Shown piece by piece: positions 51,417-59,116 of a DNA stretch of 64,000 bases. How positions within the stretch are numbered: the stretch's first letter is position 1; each line of letters starts with the position of its first letter. The stretch spans positions 1-64,000 of the forward strand of contig VXML01000058.1 of the NCBI GenBank assembly GCA_009841115.1, read 5' to 3'. The notes under the pieces were generated by a model. The model saw only the letters and a list, made by a program, of their open reading frames with translations, made no database searches and was not told the DNA's origin. Position numbers and translations under genes: made by a program. Source of the DNA: Gemmatimonadota bacterium. Lineage in GTDB: Bacteria; Latescibacterota; UBA2968; UBA8231.

Positions 51417-51953
51417 TTAATGAGTTCCCGTTGCAAGCAGCGATTTGATTTGCCCCCACGAGGTCTCGGCCACAACAGTAGCCTGATTGGTTTCTGAACA
51501 AGGAGCGGACGAACACAAACAACTTGTCTGCGTCTTGTCGTTGATATGGTAGTCGGTGCATGTCCGATATGGCTCGTCCGGATTAAAATCCTCGCACAGT
51601 CTGGAGCGTTGGCATCTAAAACTCTGGTCCGTTGCATTGTCTGGCACGACCAACGAACAGGGAGTAGAAGAATAGCGCATATCCGCTATATACAGATTGC
51701 AAAACGGATCTAAGGCAAACGTGATCCAGGCGTATTTCGGGTCTGGAGTCTCTTTATCTATATCTTCCCAAGAACAAAGACGATGATCGGGGTTTAAGCT
51801 ACAATCAAAACACTGGTCCCATTTTGCTTCATCGCTACCACAACGAACTTCACCATCGTCATGTTCGGCTTGGCCCAAGTTAATCGAAAGCAGGAGCACA
51901 AGCACCGTGAGGATCGTTGCGGCTTGCAATGTGCGTAGCATTGATTTGTTCAT
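51417..51953 (-). CDS. Exported Cys-rich protein with SWGxIK tail
   Basis: A 178-residue protein with a signal peptide (AATILTVLVLLLSINLGQA). The mature part has about 13 cysteines in pairs and short spacings (CGSDEAKWDQCFDC, SCLCSSAPC), pointing to disulfides outside the cytoplasm. It ends VVAETSWGQIKSLLATGTH, the tail shared with the proteins upstream. I start at ATG 51953 after AAAGGAGGACACAA. No known fold is recognised. It is the last gene of the downstream operon. Confidence 0.65.
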   Translation of the reverse strand: MNKSMLRTLQAATILTVLVLLLSINLGQAEHDDGEVRCGSDEAKWDQCFDCSLNPDHRLCSWEDIDKETPDPKYAWITFALDPFCNLYIADMRYSSTPCSLVVPDNATDQSFRCQRSRLCEDFNPDEPYRTCTDYHINDKTQTSCLCSSAPCSETNQATVVAETSWGQIKSLLATGTH

Positions 51954-52048
51954 TTGTGTCCTCCTTTCGATGATTTTTGAGGACTCTTCCACATGCCATT
52001 TTCAGAGGAAATATAGGCCCGACGAAAGTAGCGAGACAGCAGGGTCGT

Positions 52049-53644
52049 CTATTCGAGCTTGACCATCTTGCGGGTGCGTAGCTGCTCGCCCACGCGGACC
52101 TGATACAAATACGCTCCAGAAGCGACGAGTTGCCCCTTATCGTCTCGGCCATCCCAAGTCAGCCGGTGTTCGCCCGCCGCCAACGAACCCGACCACACTT
52201 GGCGCACAAGCTGGCCCAAGAGGTTGTAGATGCCTACATCTACAGTCGCGGCACCGTCAGGCACCAACAGGGGAATGGTCGTGGCCGGATTAAACGGATT
52301 GGGATAGTTCGCACCCAAGACAAAATCCGACGGCGTGGCAGACTCAACGGCGACGGCGGTGGGCGAATTGCTCTGGTTGATAAAGACGAAAGCCCCACCA
52401 GGACCGTCTTCTACATTCTGCCCCAACACGACTAGCTCGGCGGCCCCATCGCCGTTGAGGTCACCGGCGAGCACCTCGCTGCCCGTGCCCGGCAGCCGGT
52501 AGCGACCTTCAAGGACGGGCACGCCATCGCTCTGGCCGATCAAGACGACCAAGGCCGAACCAGCAACTAAGGCCACGTCCGGCAAACCATCGCCGTTGAG
52601 GTCGCTGACAAGTGGGCGACCTTCCACGTGTACCTGCGAGCCGAGCAGCGTGTGGCTTGTCACCGCGCCCGAGGCGTCCAGACGCCACAGCGCCAAGCCG
52701 TGATAGGCGAGTACGTAGGAGGATTTAGTTGCCTCGGCGATGCCAACTAAATCCACCTGTCCATCACGACCGACCTGCAGAGGGGTGTAGCTACAGGGGC
52801 TGACCATAGACTCGAAAAACAGCGGCGGCTCCGCGCTGGCTGCCCACGGCTGGGTCAGCCAAATTCTAGTCGGCCCAGACTCTTGGAGCTGCCGATAGCA
52901 CGATCGGGTCCATAACAGCCGTACGGACCCTCCCGCTCCCAACGATTGCTCGGCGGGCCAAAGCCTAGGCCAGAGCCCCGCCTCGCTGTCGAGGGTGAAC
53001 CGATCGCTGCGGACGAACTCCGCGTCGCCGTCGTTGAACCACAGGGTCGCTTGGGATGTCCCGTCGTGGGTGTGGTCTGCCTCGTCCTCATACTCCTCAT
53101 ACTCCGTGACCAACAGATCCAAATCGCCGTCGCCTTCACCATCGGCTAGGCCAACGAAACCAGTGTTGGGCAGTCGCAGGATGGTTGCAAAGCCGTCCTC
53201 GCCTCGGTTGTGCCACAGTTCAAGGTCCAATCCCTCCGCGAAGGCTAGATCCAAAAGTCCATCCCCATCGAAGTCGTCCCCCCAGATACTAATGCCGGGC
53301 GCGCTTCTTGCTCCTGCTTCTTCTCTTCCATGCATGACGTCGCGGGTGGGGACCAAGCCACCTAAGCCGTCGTTGGACGCCACGGTCCAGCCCCAGTGTG
53401 GAAAGTGCTCTCCCGAGGCTCCGTCGTCTGCATATACGTGTGGCGACCAACGAGTCCAACCTACCACGAGATCCAAGTCCCCATCGCCATCTACATCGCC
53501 CAAAGCGCCGGTATCATCAGGGAACCCCGTGCCGATGCCCGGGCCAAGGGTGAAAAAGTCGGGTTCTGCGAACAACGCACCGGGCGAGGCAAAGGCTCCG
53601 TGTGGAGCCGCCAACAGCAAAATAACTACGATAAAGCGGTGCAT
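52049..53644 (-). CDS. Secreted FG-GAP/VCBS-repeat protein with NPFNP sorting domain
   Basis: A 531-residue protein with signal peptide (FIVVILLLAAPHGAFA). Calcium-binding DxDxDG repeats of FG-GAP/VCBS type occur near residues 50, 124, 170, 345 and 395 (GDVDGDGDLD, DDFDGDGLLD, SDLNGDGLPD), as in integrin-like propellers. The last 90 residues start NYPNPFNPATTI and contain GIYNLLGQLVRQV and TWDGRDDKGQLVASGAY, the FlgD-like/type A sorting domain of FCB bacteria. It lacks the SWGxIK tail of its neighbours, so two export labels exist side by side in one operon. Confidence 0.8.
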   Translation of the reverse strand: MHRFIVVILLLAAPHGAFASPGALFAEPDFFTLGPGIGTGFPDDTGALGDVDGDGDLDLVVGWTRWSPHVYADDGASGEHFPHWGWTVASNDGLGGLVPTRDVMHGREEAGARSAPGISIWGDDFDGDGLLDLAFAEGLDLELWHNRGEDGFATILRLPNTGFVGLADGEGDGDLDLLVTEYEEYEDEADHTHDGTSQATLWFNDGDAEFVRSDRFTLDSEAGLWPRLWPAEQSLGAGGSVRLLWTRSCYRQLQESGPTRIWLTQPWAASAEPPLFFESMVSPCSYTPLQVGRDGQVDLVGIAEATKSSYVLAYHGLALWRLDASGAVTSHTLLGSQVHVEGRPLVSDLNGDGLPDVALVAGSALVVLIGQSDGVPVLEGRYRLPGTGSEVLAGDLNGDGAAELVVLGQNVEDGPGGAFVFINQSNSPTAVAVESATPSDFVLGANYPNPFNPATTIPLLVPDGAATVDVGIYNLLGQLVRQVWSGSLAAGEHRLTWDGRDDKGQLVASGAYLYQVRVGEQLRTRKMVKLE

Positions 53645-53688
53645 AGTTTACCTCCTAGATCAAAGGGTAGGTTGGTGCAGAAAGGCAC

Positions 53689-53719
53689 GTAGGGACGGCT
53701 TGCGCTCCGCACCACCTAC
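53689..53719. repeat. Hairpin repeat, copy 2 (imperfect)
   Basis: GTAGGGACGG and CCACCTAC around TTGCGCTCCGCA. It corresponds to the perfect hairpin at 56051-56083, and the flanking bases up to the stop of the next gene are also similar. The block from here to the end of the PD40 gene was thus copied together with the gene. Confidence 0.55.
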
Positions 53720-53732
53720 GCACGAGACGCGA

Positions 53733-54677
53733 TTAACGAGAAAGCAGCGATTTGATCTGTCCCCACGACTGGGACTCGACGCTCGTGGCAGTAACAGAAG
53801 GGACGACCGGTTGCCAAGCGGGAGAATATCCACCTAAGCCGTCGGTCAGATTGACCAAGTTGCTCCCGTCTATATCAACAGCCCAAATCTCCCCAGTGGT
53901 CTCGGAATAGGAAAAGTCGTTGGGGGAAGGAGTGTCAGTCATTTCGCGAACGGAGTACGAAGTGAAGGCTACCCTCGTGCCGTTGGGTGCCCAAGTGAGG
54001 GAAAAAGAAGGGTAAAGCCAAGCGGCGCGATCCAGAGCAGAGAGATCGACGTTAGATTGGTCGGATAGGGTAATGGCCCGAGCAGCCGTGATCTGCCTAG
54101 CTTCACTGACATTGTAGATAAAGAAGAAAGCTTGGCCTTCTAGGTCATCACGCGGCAAGGCGACGGAGGCTCGTTTGGTTCCGTCTGGAGAAAGATGGTG
54201 ATGGTTTCGGAAGCGGAGGATTTCCAAAGCCCCCTCCTTCCGTTCCATGCGTGAGGATCCACTGCCGTCCAGCGCCACAGCGAATATGTCTGTGCGGCCC
54301 AACGCGTAGTAGCGAATGCTACTTCCGTCTTCAGACCAAAAAAGAGCTCCCGGGGCTATGTATTCCGTCACTGGCTTGCCTGTCAATTGTTGCAGATTGC
54401 CGCCGTCGGCGTCTACCACCCATACATCACTACCAGCATAATCGGCACCAATGTCTATATAGGCGATCTTCGTGCCATCTGGAGACCAAGCCGGGCTAGC
54501 GCAATGCTGTCCTTGGGTTAGGTTCACGGGGTCGCTCCCATCCGCATTCATAATCCAAACGTCCTTGTGCCCTTCGCGGTCGGAGATAAACGCGATTTTA
54601 CCATCGGCTTGCCCCCAGCCTGCGACAGCCAGCCCTAGCGTTGCCAAGCAGACGATCAGTAGGGATCGATAGTTCAT
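53733..54677 (-). CDS. Exported TolB-like PD40 protein with SWGxIK tail
   Basis: A 314-residue protein. It opens with the shared signal peptide MNYRSLLIVCLATLGLAVAG and then GKIAFISDREGHKDVWIMNA, a TolB-type beta-propeller blade; further blades have PAWSPDGTKIAYID and LTWAPNGTRVAF. It ends GYSPAWQPV and TSVESQSWGQIKSLLSR. It probably acts outside the cytoplasm. AAAGGAGCCACGTT before the ATG is the same as in the paralogues. 46 bases separate it from the gene upstream. Confidence 0.75.
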   Translation of the reverse strand: MNYRSLLIVCLATLGLAVAGWGQADGKIAFISDREGHKDVWIMNADGSDPVNLTQGQHCASPAWSPDGTKIAYIDIGADYAGSDVWVVDADGGNLQQLTGKPVTEYIAPGALFWSEDGSSIRYYALGRTDIFAVALDGSGSSRMERKEGALEILRFRNHHHLSPDGTKRASVALPRDDLEGQAFFFIYNVSEARQITAARAITLSDQSNVDLSALDRAAWLYPSFSLTWAPNGTRVAFTSYSVREMTDTPSPNDFSYSETTGEIWAVDIDGSNLVNLTDGLGGYSPAWQPVVPSVTATSVESQSWGQIKSLLSR

Positions 54678-54722
54678 AACGTGGCTCCTTTCAGAAAGAT
54701 GAATGAGAAGGTTAGATGTATG

Positions 54723-55760
54723 TCATGGGGTTGAAAGCAGCGATTTGATCCGTCCCCACGAGGTCTCGGCCACAGCCGTCGGCTCCCCAGACGCGAGGTC
54801 CATCACGTAAATCCCCCAGTCGCCGTCGCGGTTGGACTCAAAGGCGATGTACCGACCATCCGGAGACCAAGACGGAGACCTGTAATCGGCCGAGTCGTCT
54901 ATCAGGCGGCGAGGGTTGCTCCCATCCGAATCCATCACGTAAATCCCAACCCTGTCGTACCACTCGGACTCAAAGGCGATGTACTGGCCGTCTGGAGACC
55001 AAGACGGAGACTTGTAATCGGCCGAGTCGTCCGTCAGGCGGTCCGTCAGGCGGCGGGGGTTACTCCCGTCCGAACCTATCACGTAAATATCGCTGGCACC
55101 GCCCTCGGAAACGAAGGCAATGTGCTGACCATCCGGTGACCAAGACGGAGAGTTGACCTGATCCGAGTGATCCGTCAGGCGGCGGGAGTTGCTCCCATCC
55201 GAGCCTATCACGTAAATCTCAGTCTTGCCGAGGCGACCGCGCCGGGACACAAAGGCGATGTGCTGGCCATCCGGTGACCAAGACGGAGCCCAGTCCCAAT
55301 GCGAGTCGTTGGTCAAGTTGCGGCGGTCGCTCCCATCCGAGCCTATCACGTAAATATCGGTGACGCCGCGCTCGGACACGAAGGCGAGGTGGCGACCATT
55401 CGGAGACCAAGTGGGAAGCGCGGCCCAAGCCGGGTGGTCCGTCAGGTGGCGGAGGCTGCTCCCATCCGAGCCTATCACGTAAATCTCAGCCCGGCCGTCG
55501 TAGCGCTCGAACCCGAAGGCGATGTGCTGGCCATCCGGAGACCAAGACGGAGCACTCCAGCTAGCCGAGTAGTCAGTCAGGCGGCGTATGGCCCCGACGA
55601 CCCAAGCCTCCCCATCACTGCTCGTCACCGCTTGTTCAATCCCCGCGGACAACGACGGATCGGCCGGATTGTCAGCATCCTTACCGTCGGCTTGTCCCCA
55701 GCCAGCAACGGCCAGTCCCAGCGTTGCCAAGCAGGCGATCAGTAGAGATCGATAGTTCAT
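54723..55760 (-). CDS. Exported PD40-repeat protein with SWGxIK tail
   Basis: A 345-residue protein with the shared signal peptide (MNYRSLLIACLATLGLAVAG) and at least six blades of WD40-like PD40 type: PSWSPDGQHIAF, then DIYVIGSDGS and RRLTD, repeated with small changes. It ends SGEPTAVAETSWGRIKSLLS. The N-terminus follows the group at 53733, 56097 and 57120, while the tail subtype (TAVAETSW) is that of the WD40 protein at 58030, so it is a mosaic. First gene of the downstream operon, 42 bases below a sigma-54 type promoter. Confidence 0.75.
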   Translation of the reverse strand: MNYRSLLIACLATLGLAVAGWGQADGKDADNPADPSLSAGIEQAVTSSDGEAWVVGAIRRLTDYSASWSAPSWSPDGQHIAFGFERYDGRAEIYVIGSDGSSLRHLTDHPAWAALPTWSPNGRHLAFVSERGVTDIYVIGSDGSDRRNLTNDSHWDWAPSWSPDGQHIAFVSRRGRLGKTEIYVIGSDGSNSRRLTDHSDQVNSPSWSPDGQHIAFVSEGGASDIYVIGSDGSNPRRLTDRLTDDSADYKSPSWSPDGQYIAFESEWYDRVGIYVMDSDGSNPRRLIDDSADYRSPSWSPDGRYIAFESNRDGDWGIYVMDLASGEPTAVAETSWGRIKSLLSTP

Positions 55761-55812
55761 AACGTACCTCCTTTTAGAAGGTTATGAATAGGGTGTGCTA
55801 TGGAGGAATATA

Positions 55813-55828
55813 GGCACATTCCGTGCCA
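55813..55828 (-). promoter_or_regulatory. Sigma-54 promoter of the downstream operon
   Basis: On the minus strand TGGCACGGAATGTGCC: a perfect -24 part TGGCACG, then four bases, then GTGC at -12. GG and GC are ten bases apart as in the sigma-54 consensus (TGGCACG-N4-TTGC). Start of transcription is expected near 55802, 42 bases before the ATG at 55760. The site is also a palindrome (GGCAC, five bases, GTGCC), so it could instead be an operator. Confidence 0.65.
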
Positions 55829-55849
55829 GAAATACGGCCAAGAACAAAA

Positions 55850-55876
55850 AAGCCTTTAGGAATAACCTAAAGGCTT
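55850..55876 (-). terminator. Rho-independent terminator of the upstream operon
   Basis: An 11-bp stem (AAGCCTTTAGG with CCTAAAGGCTT), 5-base loop, then TTTTTT on the minus strand. It ends transcripts from the PD40 gene at 56097, just before the sigma-54 promoter of the next operon. Its twin is at 63531-63558. Confidence 0.85.
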
Positions 55877-55950
55877 GAAAAACATAATACTTAAAATACG
55901 AGACGAGGTTTTCTGCGATGCGCCGTCTCAGCTATCGGCACAAGGTTTCC

Positions 55951-56006
55951 CACGTTTTTTCGTGGAATATTCACGATTTTTCGTGGATTTTCCACGACTT
56001 TCCGTG
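55951..56006. promoter_or_regulatory. Triple 21-bp-spaced palindromes, likely activator sites
   Basis: CACGTTTTTTCGTG (55951), CACGATTTTTCGTG (55972) and CACGACTTTCCGTG (55993), each CACG-N6-CGTG, with starts exactly 21 bp apart, two helical turns. Relative to the sigma-54 start near 55802 they are centred at about -155, -176 and -197, a normal place for an enhancer-binding protein. Three sites in phase recall NorR enhancers. Confidence 0.65.
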
Positions 56007-56050
56007 TTAGCCGCTTACGACTTCTCCGGTCAGCGCAAGCAGAAAGGCGC

Positions 56051-56083
56051 GTAGGGGCGGCCTGCGCTCCGCACCGCCCCTAC
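56051..56083. repeat. Hairpin repeat, copy 1 (perfect)
   Basis: GTAGGGGCGG at 56051-56060 pairs perfectly with CCGCCCCTAC at 56074-56083 around CCTGCGCTCCGCA. It lies 14 bases after the stop of the PD40 gene at 56097 (minus strand). An imperfect copy sits at 53689 in the same place relative to the next PD40 gene. No run of T follows. Confidence 0.6.
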
Positions 56084-56096
56084 ATACAAGGCGCGA

Positions 56097-57068
56097 TTAA
56101 TGAGAAAGCAGCGATTTAATCCGTCCCCACGACTGGAACTCGACGCTCGTGGCAGTAACAGAAGGGACGACAGGTTGCCAAGCGGGATAATCTCCACCCA
56201 AACCGTCGGTCAGATTAACCAAGTTGCTCCCGTCTATATCAACAATCCAAATCTCCCTGTACCCTTGCTCGTTATCGGCATAGAAGGCGATTCTCATGCT
56301 GTCAGGCGACCAAGTAGGATAGGAGGCTATTCCCGGCGAGCCGGGTTCAAGTTCAGCTTGTTGATAGGGAAGGTCGGGAAGGGGAATCTCCCTCTCCCAG
56401 AAATCTTCTATCTGGTCAGAAGGCTGCTGCCCCTCAATAGAGGCGCAAACTAGGCCAGCTAGGCGTATAGGGGCGTAGCCAGCTAGGCGTAGATAGGCAT
56501 TGTCCTCGTCGTCCTGCAACACGACGTATGCTCGTTTGGTTCCGTCTGGAGAAAGATTGAAATTATCGAAGAACCGGCAGACTATTCCAGTCCCGTCCGT
56601 CCGAGATATAGGTGAGGAGCCACTGCCGTCCAGCGCCACAGCGAATAGCTGTTGAGGGTCTGGCAGGTAGTAGTAAATGCTACTTCCGTCTTCTGCCCAA
56701 AAAAGCGCTTCATTTCCGGGAGTTAGAAATCCCACTTGTTGCGAGTTGCCACCATCGGCGTCCATCACCCAGATATCGGCAACGGAATAATCGACCCAAA
56801 TGGCACCATCGGAATCGGGCTCGTCTCTAAAGGCGAAGGCGAGATAGGCGATCTTCGTGCCATCTGGAGACCAAACCAAGTCAACGCAATGCCCATGCCG
56901 ACCTTGGGTTAAGTTGACGGGGGCGCTCCCATCCTCATTCATAATCCACACGTCCCCGGACCCCTCGCGCCACGAGGTAAATGCGATTTTACCGTCGGCT
57001 TGCCCCCACCCAGCGACAGCTAGACCCAGCGTTGCCAAGCAGACGATCAGTAGAGACCGATAGTTCAT
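56097..57068 (-). CDS. Exported TolB-like PD40 protein with SWGxIK tail
   Basis: A 323-residue paralogue of the protein at 53733. Same signal peptide (MNYRSLLIVCLATLGLAVAG), first blade GKIAFTSWREGSGDVWIMNE, further VWSPDGTKIAYLAF and PTWSPDSMRIAFYADN, and the end TSVEFQSWGRIKSLLSH. The central 200 residues differ strongly from the paralogues, although the ends and the surrounding DNA are nearly the same. Last gene of the upstream operon; the three palindromes and the terminator follow. Confidence 0.75.
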   Translation of the reverse strand: MNYRSLLIVCLATLGLAVAGWGQADGKIAFTSWREGSGDVWIMNEDGSAPVNLTQGRHGHCVDLVWSPDGTKIAYLAFAFRDEPDSDGAIWVDYSVADIWVMDADGGNSQQVGFLTPGNEALFWAEDGSSIYYYLPDPQQLFAVALDGSGSSPISRTDGTGIVCRFFDNFNLSPDGTKRAYVVLQDDEDNAYLRLAGYAPIRLAGLVCASIEGQQPSDQIEDFWEREIPLPDLPYQQAELEPGSPGIASYPTWSPDSMRIAFYADNEQGYREIWIVDIDGSNLVNLTDGLGGDYPAWQPVVPSVTATSVEFQSWGRIKSLLSH

Positions 57069-57119
57069 AACGTGGCTCCTTTCGGATGGATAGATTGAAT
57101 AAGTAAAGTTAGATATATA

Positions 57120-57983
57120 TCATGGGACTGAAAGCAGCAATTTGATCCGTCCCCACGACTGGGACTCGACACCCGTAACAGCAGGGATCGCCGGTTGCCA
57201 AGCGGGCTCGCGTCCACCTAAGCCGTTGGTCAACTCGACCCAGTTGTCCATGTCTGTATCAGCGGCCCAAATCTCAAACTGACCCATAAAATCGAGAAAA
57301 CCAGAAAAGGCTATTCTCAGGCCGTCGGGCGACCAAGTAGGAAACGTTCGCCAGTTTTCGTAGGGTTCGGGGTATATCAGTTTATTCTGGAGTGATTCAG
57401 GTAGGAGAAGACCCGGATGCATGTGATCACTGGCACTGGTGCGGATATAGAAATCGACATGCTTATGGCCCCCTCCATCCCACAACCAGACGGTTGCTAG
57501 TTGAGTTCCGTCTGGGGAAACACCAGGGAGAAAGCGGCTATATACTTCTCTCCAGTCCGCAGGCGACGCGCCACTGCCGTCCAGCGCCGTAACAAACGTA
57601 TCAGGGGCCCACTCGTCCGGAAGCGGCCAAGTCGGGACGGCGACATAGTAAATGCTACTCCCGTCTTCAGACCACCAAAGCCGCGCTTTATCGACGGCAT
57701 CATCTGTCACCTGTTGCGGGTTACTGCCGTCGGCGTCCATCAACCAGATTTCGTCGCTGGCAATATAGGCGATCTGCGTGCCATCTGGGGACCAAGCCGG
57801 ACTAGCGCAATCCCGTCCTTTGGTCAAGTTTATGGGGTCGCTCCCATCCGCATTCATAATCCACACGTCACCGTGCCCCTCGCGGTCGGATATAAATGCT
57901 ATCTTATCGTCGGCTTGTCCCCAGCCAGCAACGGCCAGCCCCAGCGTTGCCAAACAGGCGATCAGTAGAGACCGATAGTTCAT
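57120..57983 (-). CDS. Exported TolB-like PD40 protein with SWGxIK tail
   Basis: A 287-residue paralogue: MNYRSLLIACLATLGLAVAG, DKIAFISDREGHGDVWIMNA, PAWSPDGTQIAYIAS, PTWSPDGLRIAFSGF and, at the end, GVESQSWGRIKLLLSVP. It is the shortest of the group. Around 47-52 bases separate it from its neighbours, with conserved intergenic sequence, and AAAGGAGCCACGTT precedes the start, so the genes were copied with their spacers. Confidence 0.75.
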   Translation of the reverse strand: MNYRSLLIACLATLGLAVAGWGQADDKIAFISDREGHGDVWIMNADGSDPINLTKGRDCASPAWSPDGTQIAYIASDEIWLMDADGSNPQQVTDDAVDKARLWWSEDGSSIYYVAVPTWPLPDEWAPDTFVTALDGSGASPADWREVYSRFLPGVSPDGTQLATVWLWDGGGHKHVDFYIRTSASDHMHPGLLLPESLQNKLIYPEPYENWRTFPTWSPDGLRIAFSGFLDFMGQFEIWAADTDMDNWVELTNGLGGREPAWQPAIPAVTGVESQSWGRIKLLLSVP

Positions 57984-58029
57984 AACGTGGCTCCTTTCAG
58001 ATGGATTGAATGAGCAGATTAGATATATG

Positions 58030-59076
58030 TCATGGGACTGAAAGCAACGATTTGATCAGACCCCACGAAGTCTCGGCCACAGCCGTCGGCTCCCCGCCGG
58101 TATAAGACGCGATGTCCCAGAAACGCACCCCGTTGTTATCGTACCCCCCGCTAGCCAATGTGCCCCCAGCCGGTGCATATGCCACACTAGTGACCGCTTT
58201 TGTATGCCCGCTCAGCATGGCGAGGAGGCGTCCTGTCGCTACATCCCAAAGGCGAACCTTGTCATCGCTCCCTCCACTGGCTAGGGTCCTCCCATCCGGA
58301 GAATATGCGACACTCCAGACTCCGTCACTATCAGGGTCTTCGTCGGCATGCCCAGTAAGCGTGGCAAGGAGGTTTCCTGTTGACACATCCCAAAGACGAA
58401 CCTTGTTGTCTCCGCCCCCACTGGCCAACGTACGGCCATTCGGCGAATACGCTACACTATAGACCTCGTCCGTATGCCCACTAAGCGTGGCAAGGACTTC
58501 TCCAGTTGATATATCCCAAAGACGTATCGTCTCGTCGGTACTCCCACTGGCCAGCGTACCCCCATCTGGCGAATACGCTACACCACAGACTCCGGCCGTA
58601 TGCCCTCTAAACGTAGCGAGAAGGCCACTTGTCGCCACATCCCAAAGATGTATCGTGCCGTCCAGATCCCCACTGGCCAGCGTGCCCCCATCTGGCGAAT
58701 ACGCTACACCATAGACTTCGGCCGTATGCCCACTAAGCGTGGCGAGAATTTCCCCCGTTGCTACATCCCAAAGACGAACCGTGTTGTCCCGACTCCCACT
58801 GGCCAACGTACGGCCATTCGGCGAATACGCTACACTATAGACCTCGTCCGTATGCCCACTAAGCGTGGCAAGGACTTCTCCAGTTGATATATCCCAAAGA
58901 CGTATCGTCTCGTCGGTACTCCCACTGGCCAGCGTGCCCCCATCTGGCGAATACGCTACACTCCAGACCCAAGGCGGATGTCCATTTTTTTGGGCATAGC
59001 TAATACCCGACAGACCAAAAGTTATCAAGCAGGCGATTAACACGAGACAAGTTTGATGCACAACTCGCGTTTTCAT
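58030..59076 (-). CDS. Exported WD40-repeat protein with SWGxIK tail
   Basis: A 348-residue protein with signal peptide (LVLIACLITFGLSGISYAQ) and seven WD40 blades of the type SGHTDEVYSVAYSPNGRTLA followed by SGSRDNTVRLWD; this would close a seven-bladed propeller outside the cytoplasm. It ends GEPTAVAETSWGLIKSLLSVP. I start at ATG 59076 after AAAGGAGTTTCCC; a longer frame runs into the next gene. Two blades are exact copies, see the repeats at 58418 and 58796. WD40 propellers usually hold protein partners. Confidence 0.8.
   Translation of the reverse strand: MKTRVVHQTCLVLIACLITFGLSGISYAQKNGHPPWVWSVAYSPDGGTLASGSTDETIRLWDISTGEVLATLSGHTDEVYSVAYSPNGRTLASGSRDNTVRLWDVATGEILATLSGHTAEVYGVAYSPDGGTLASGDLDGTIHLWDVATSGLLATFRGHTAGVCGVAYSPDGGTLASGSTDETIRLWDISTGEVLATLSGHTDEVYSVAYSPNGRTLASGGGDNKVRLWDVSTGNLLATLTGHADEDPDSDGVWSVAYSPDGRTLASGGSDDKVRLWDVATGRLLAMLSGHTKAVTSVAYAPAGGTLASGGYDNNGVRFWDIASYTGGEPTAVAETSWGLIKSLLSVP
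58418..58583 (-). repeat. Near-identical WD40 block, copy 1
   Basis: 166 bases that match 58796-58961 with a single difference (A at 58558, G at 58936). Copy spacing is 378 bp, that is 126 codons or three blades. The rest of the gene has diverged more, so this is a recent duplication or gene conversion. Confidence 0.9.
58796..58961 (-). repeat. Near-identical WD40 block, copy 2
   Basis: Partner of 58418-58583. Both code the same 55 residues, from VAYSPDGGTLASG to VAYSPNGRTLASG. Confidence 0.9.
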
Positions 59077-59116
59077 GGGAAACTCCTTTCGGTGAGTTTT
59101 GAGGACATCGCAGCCA

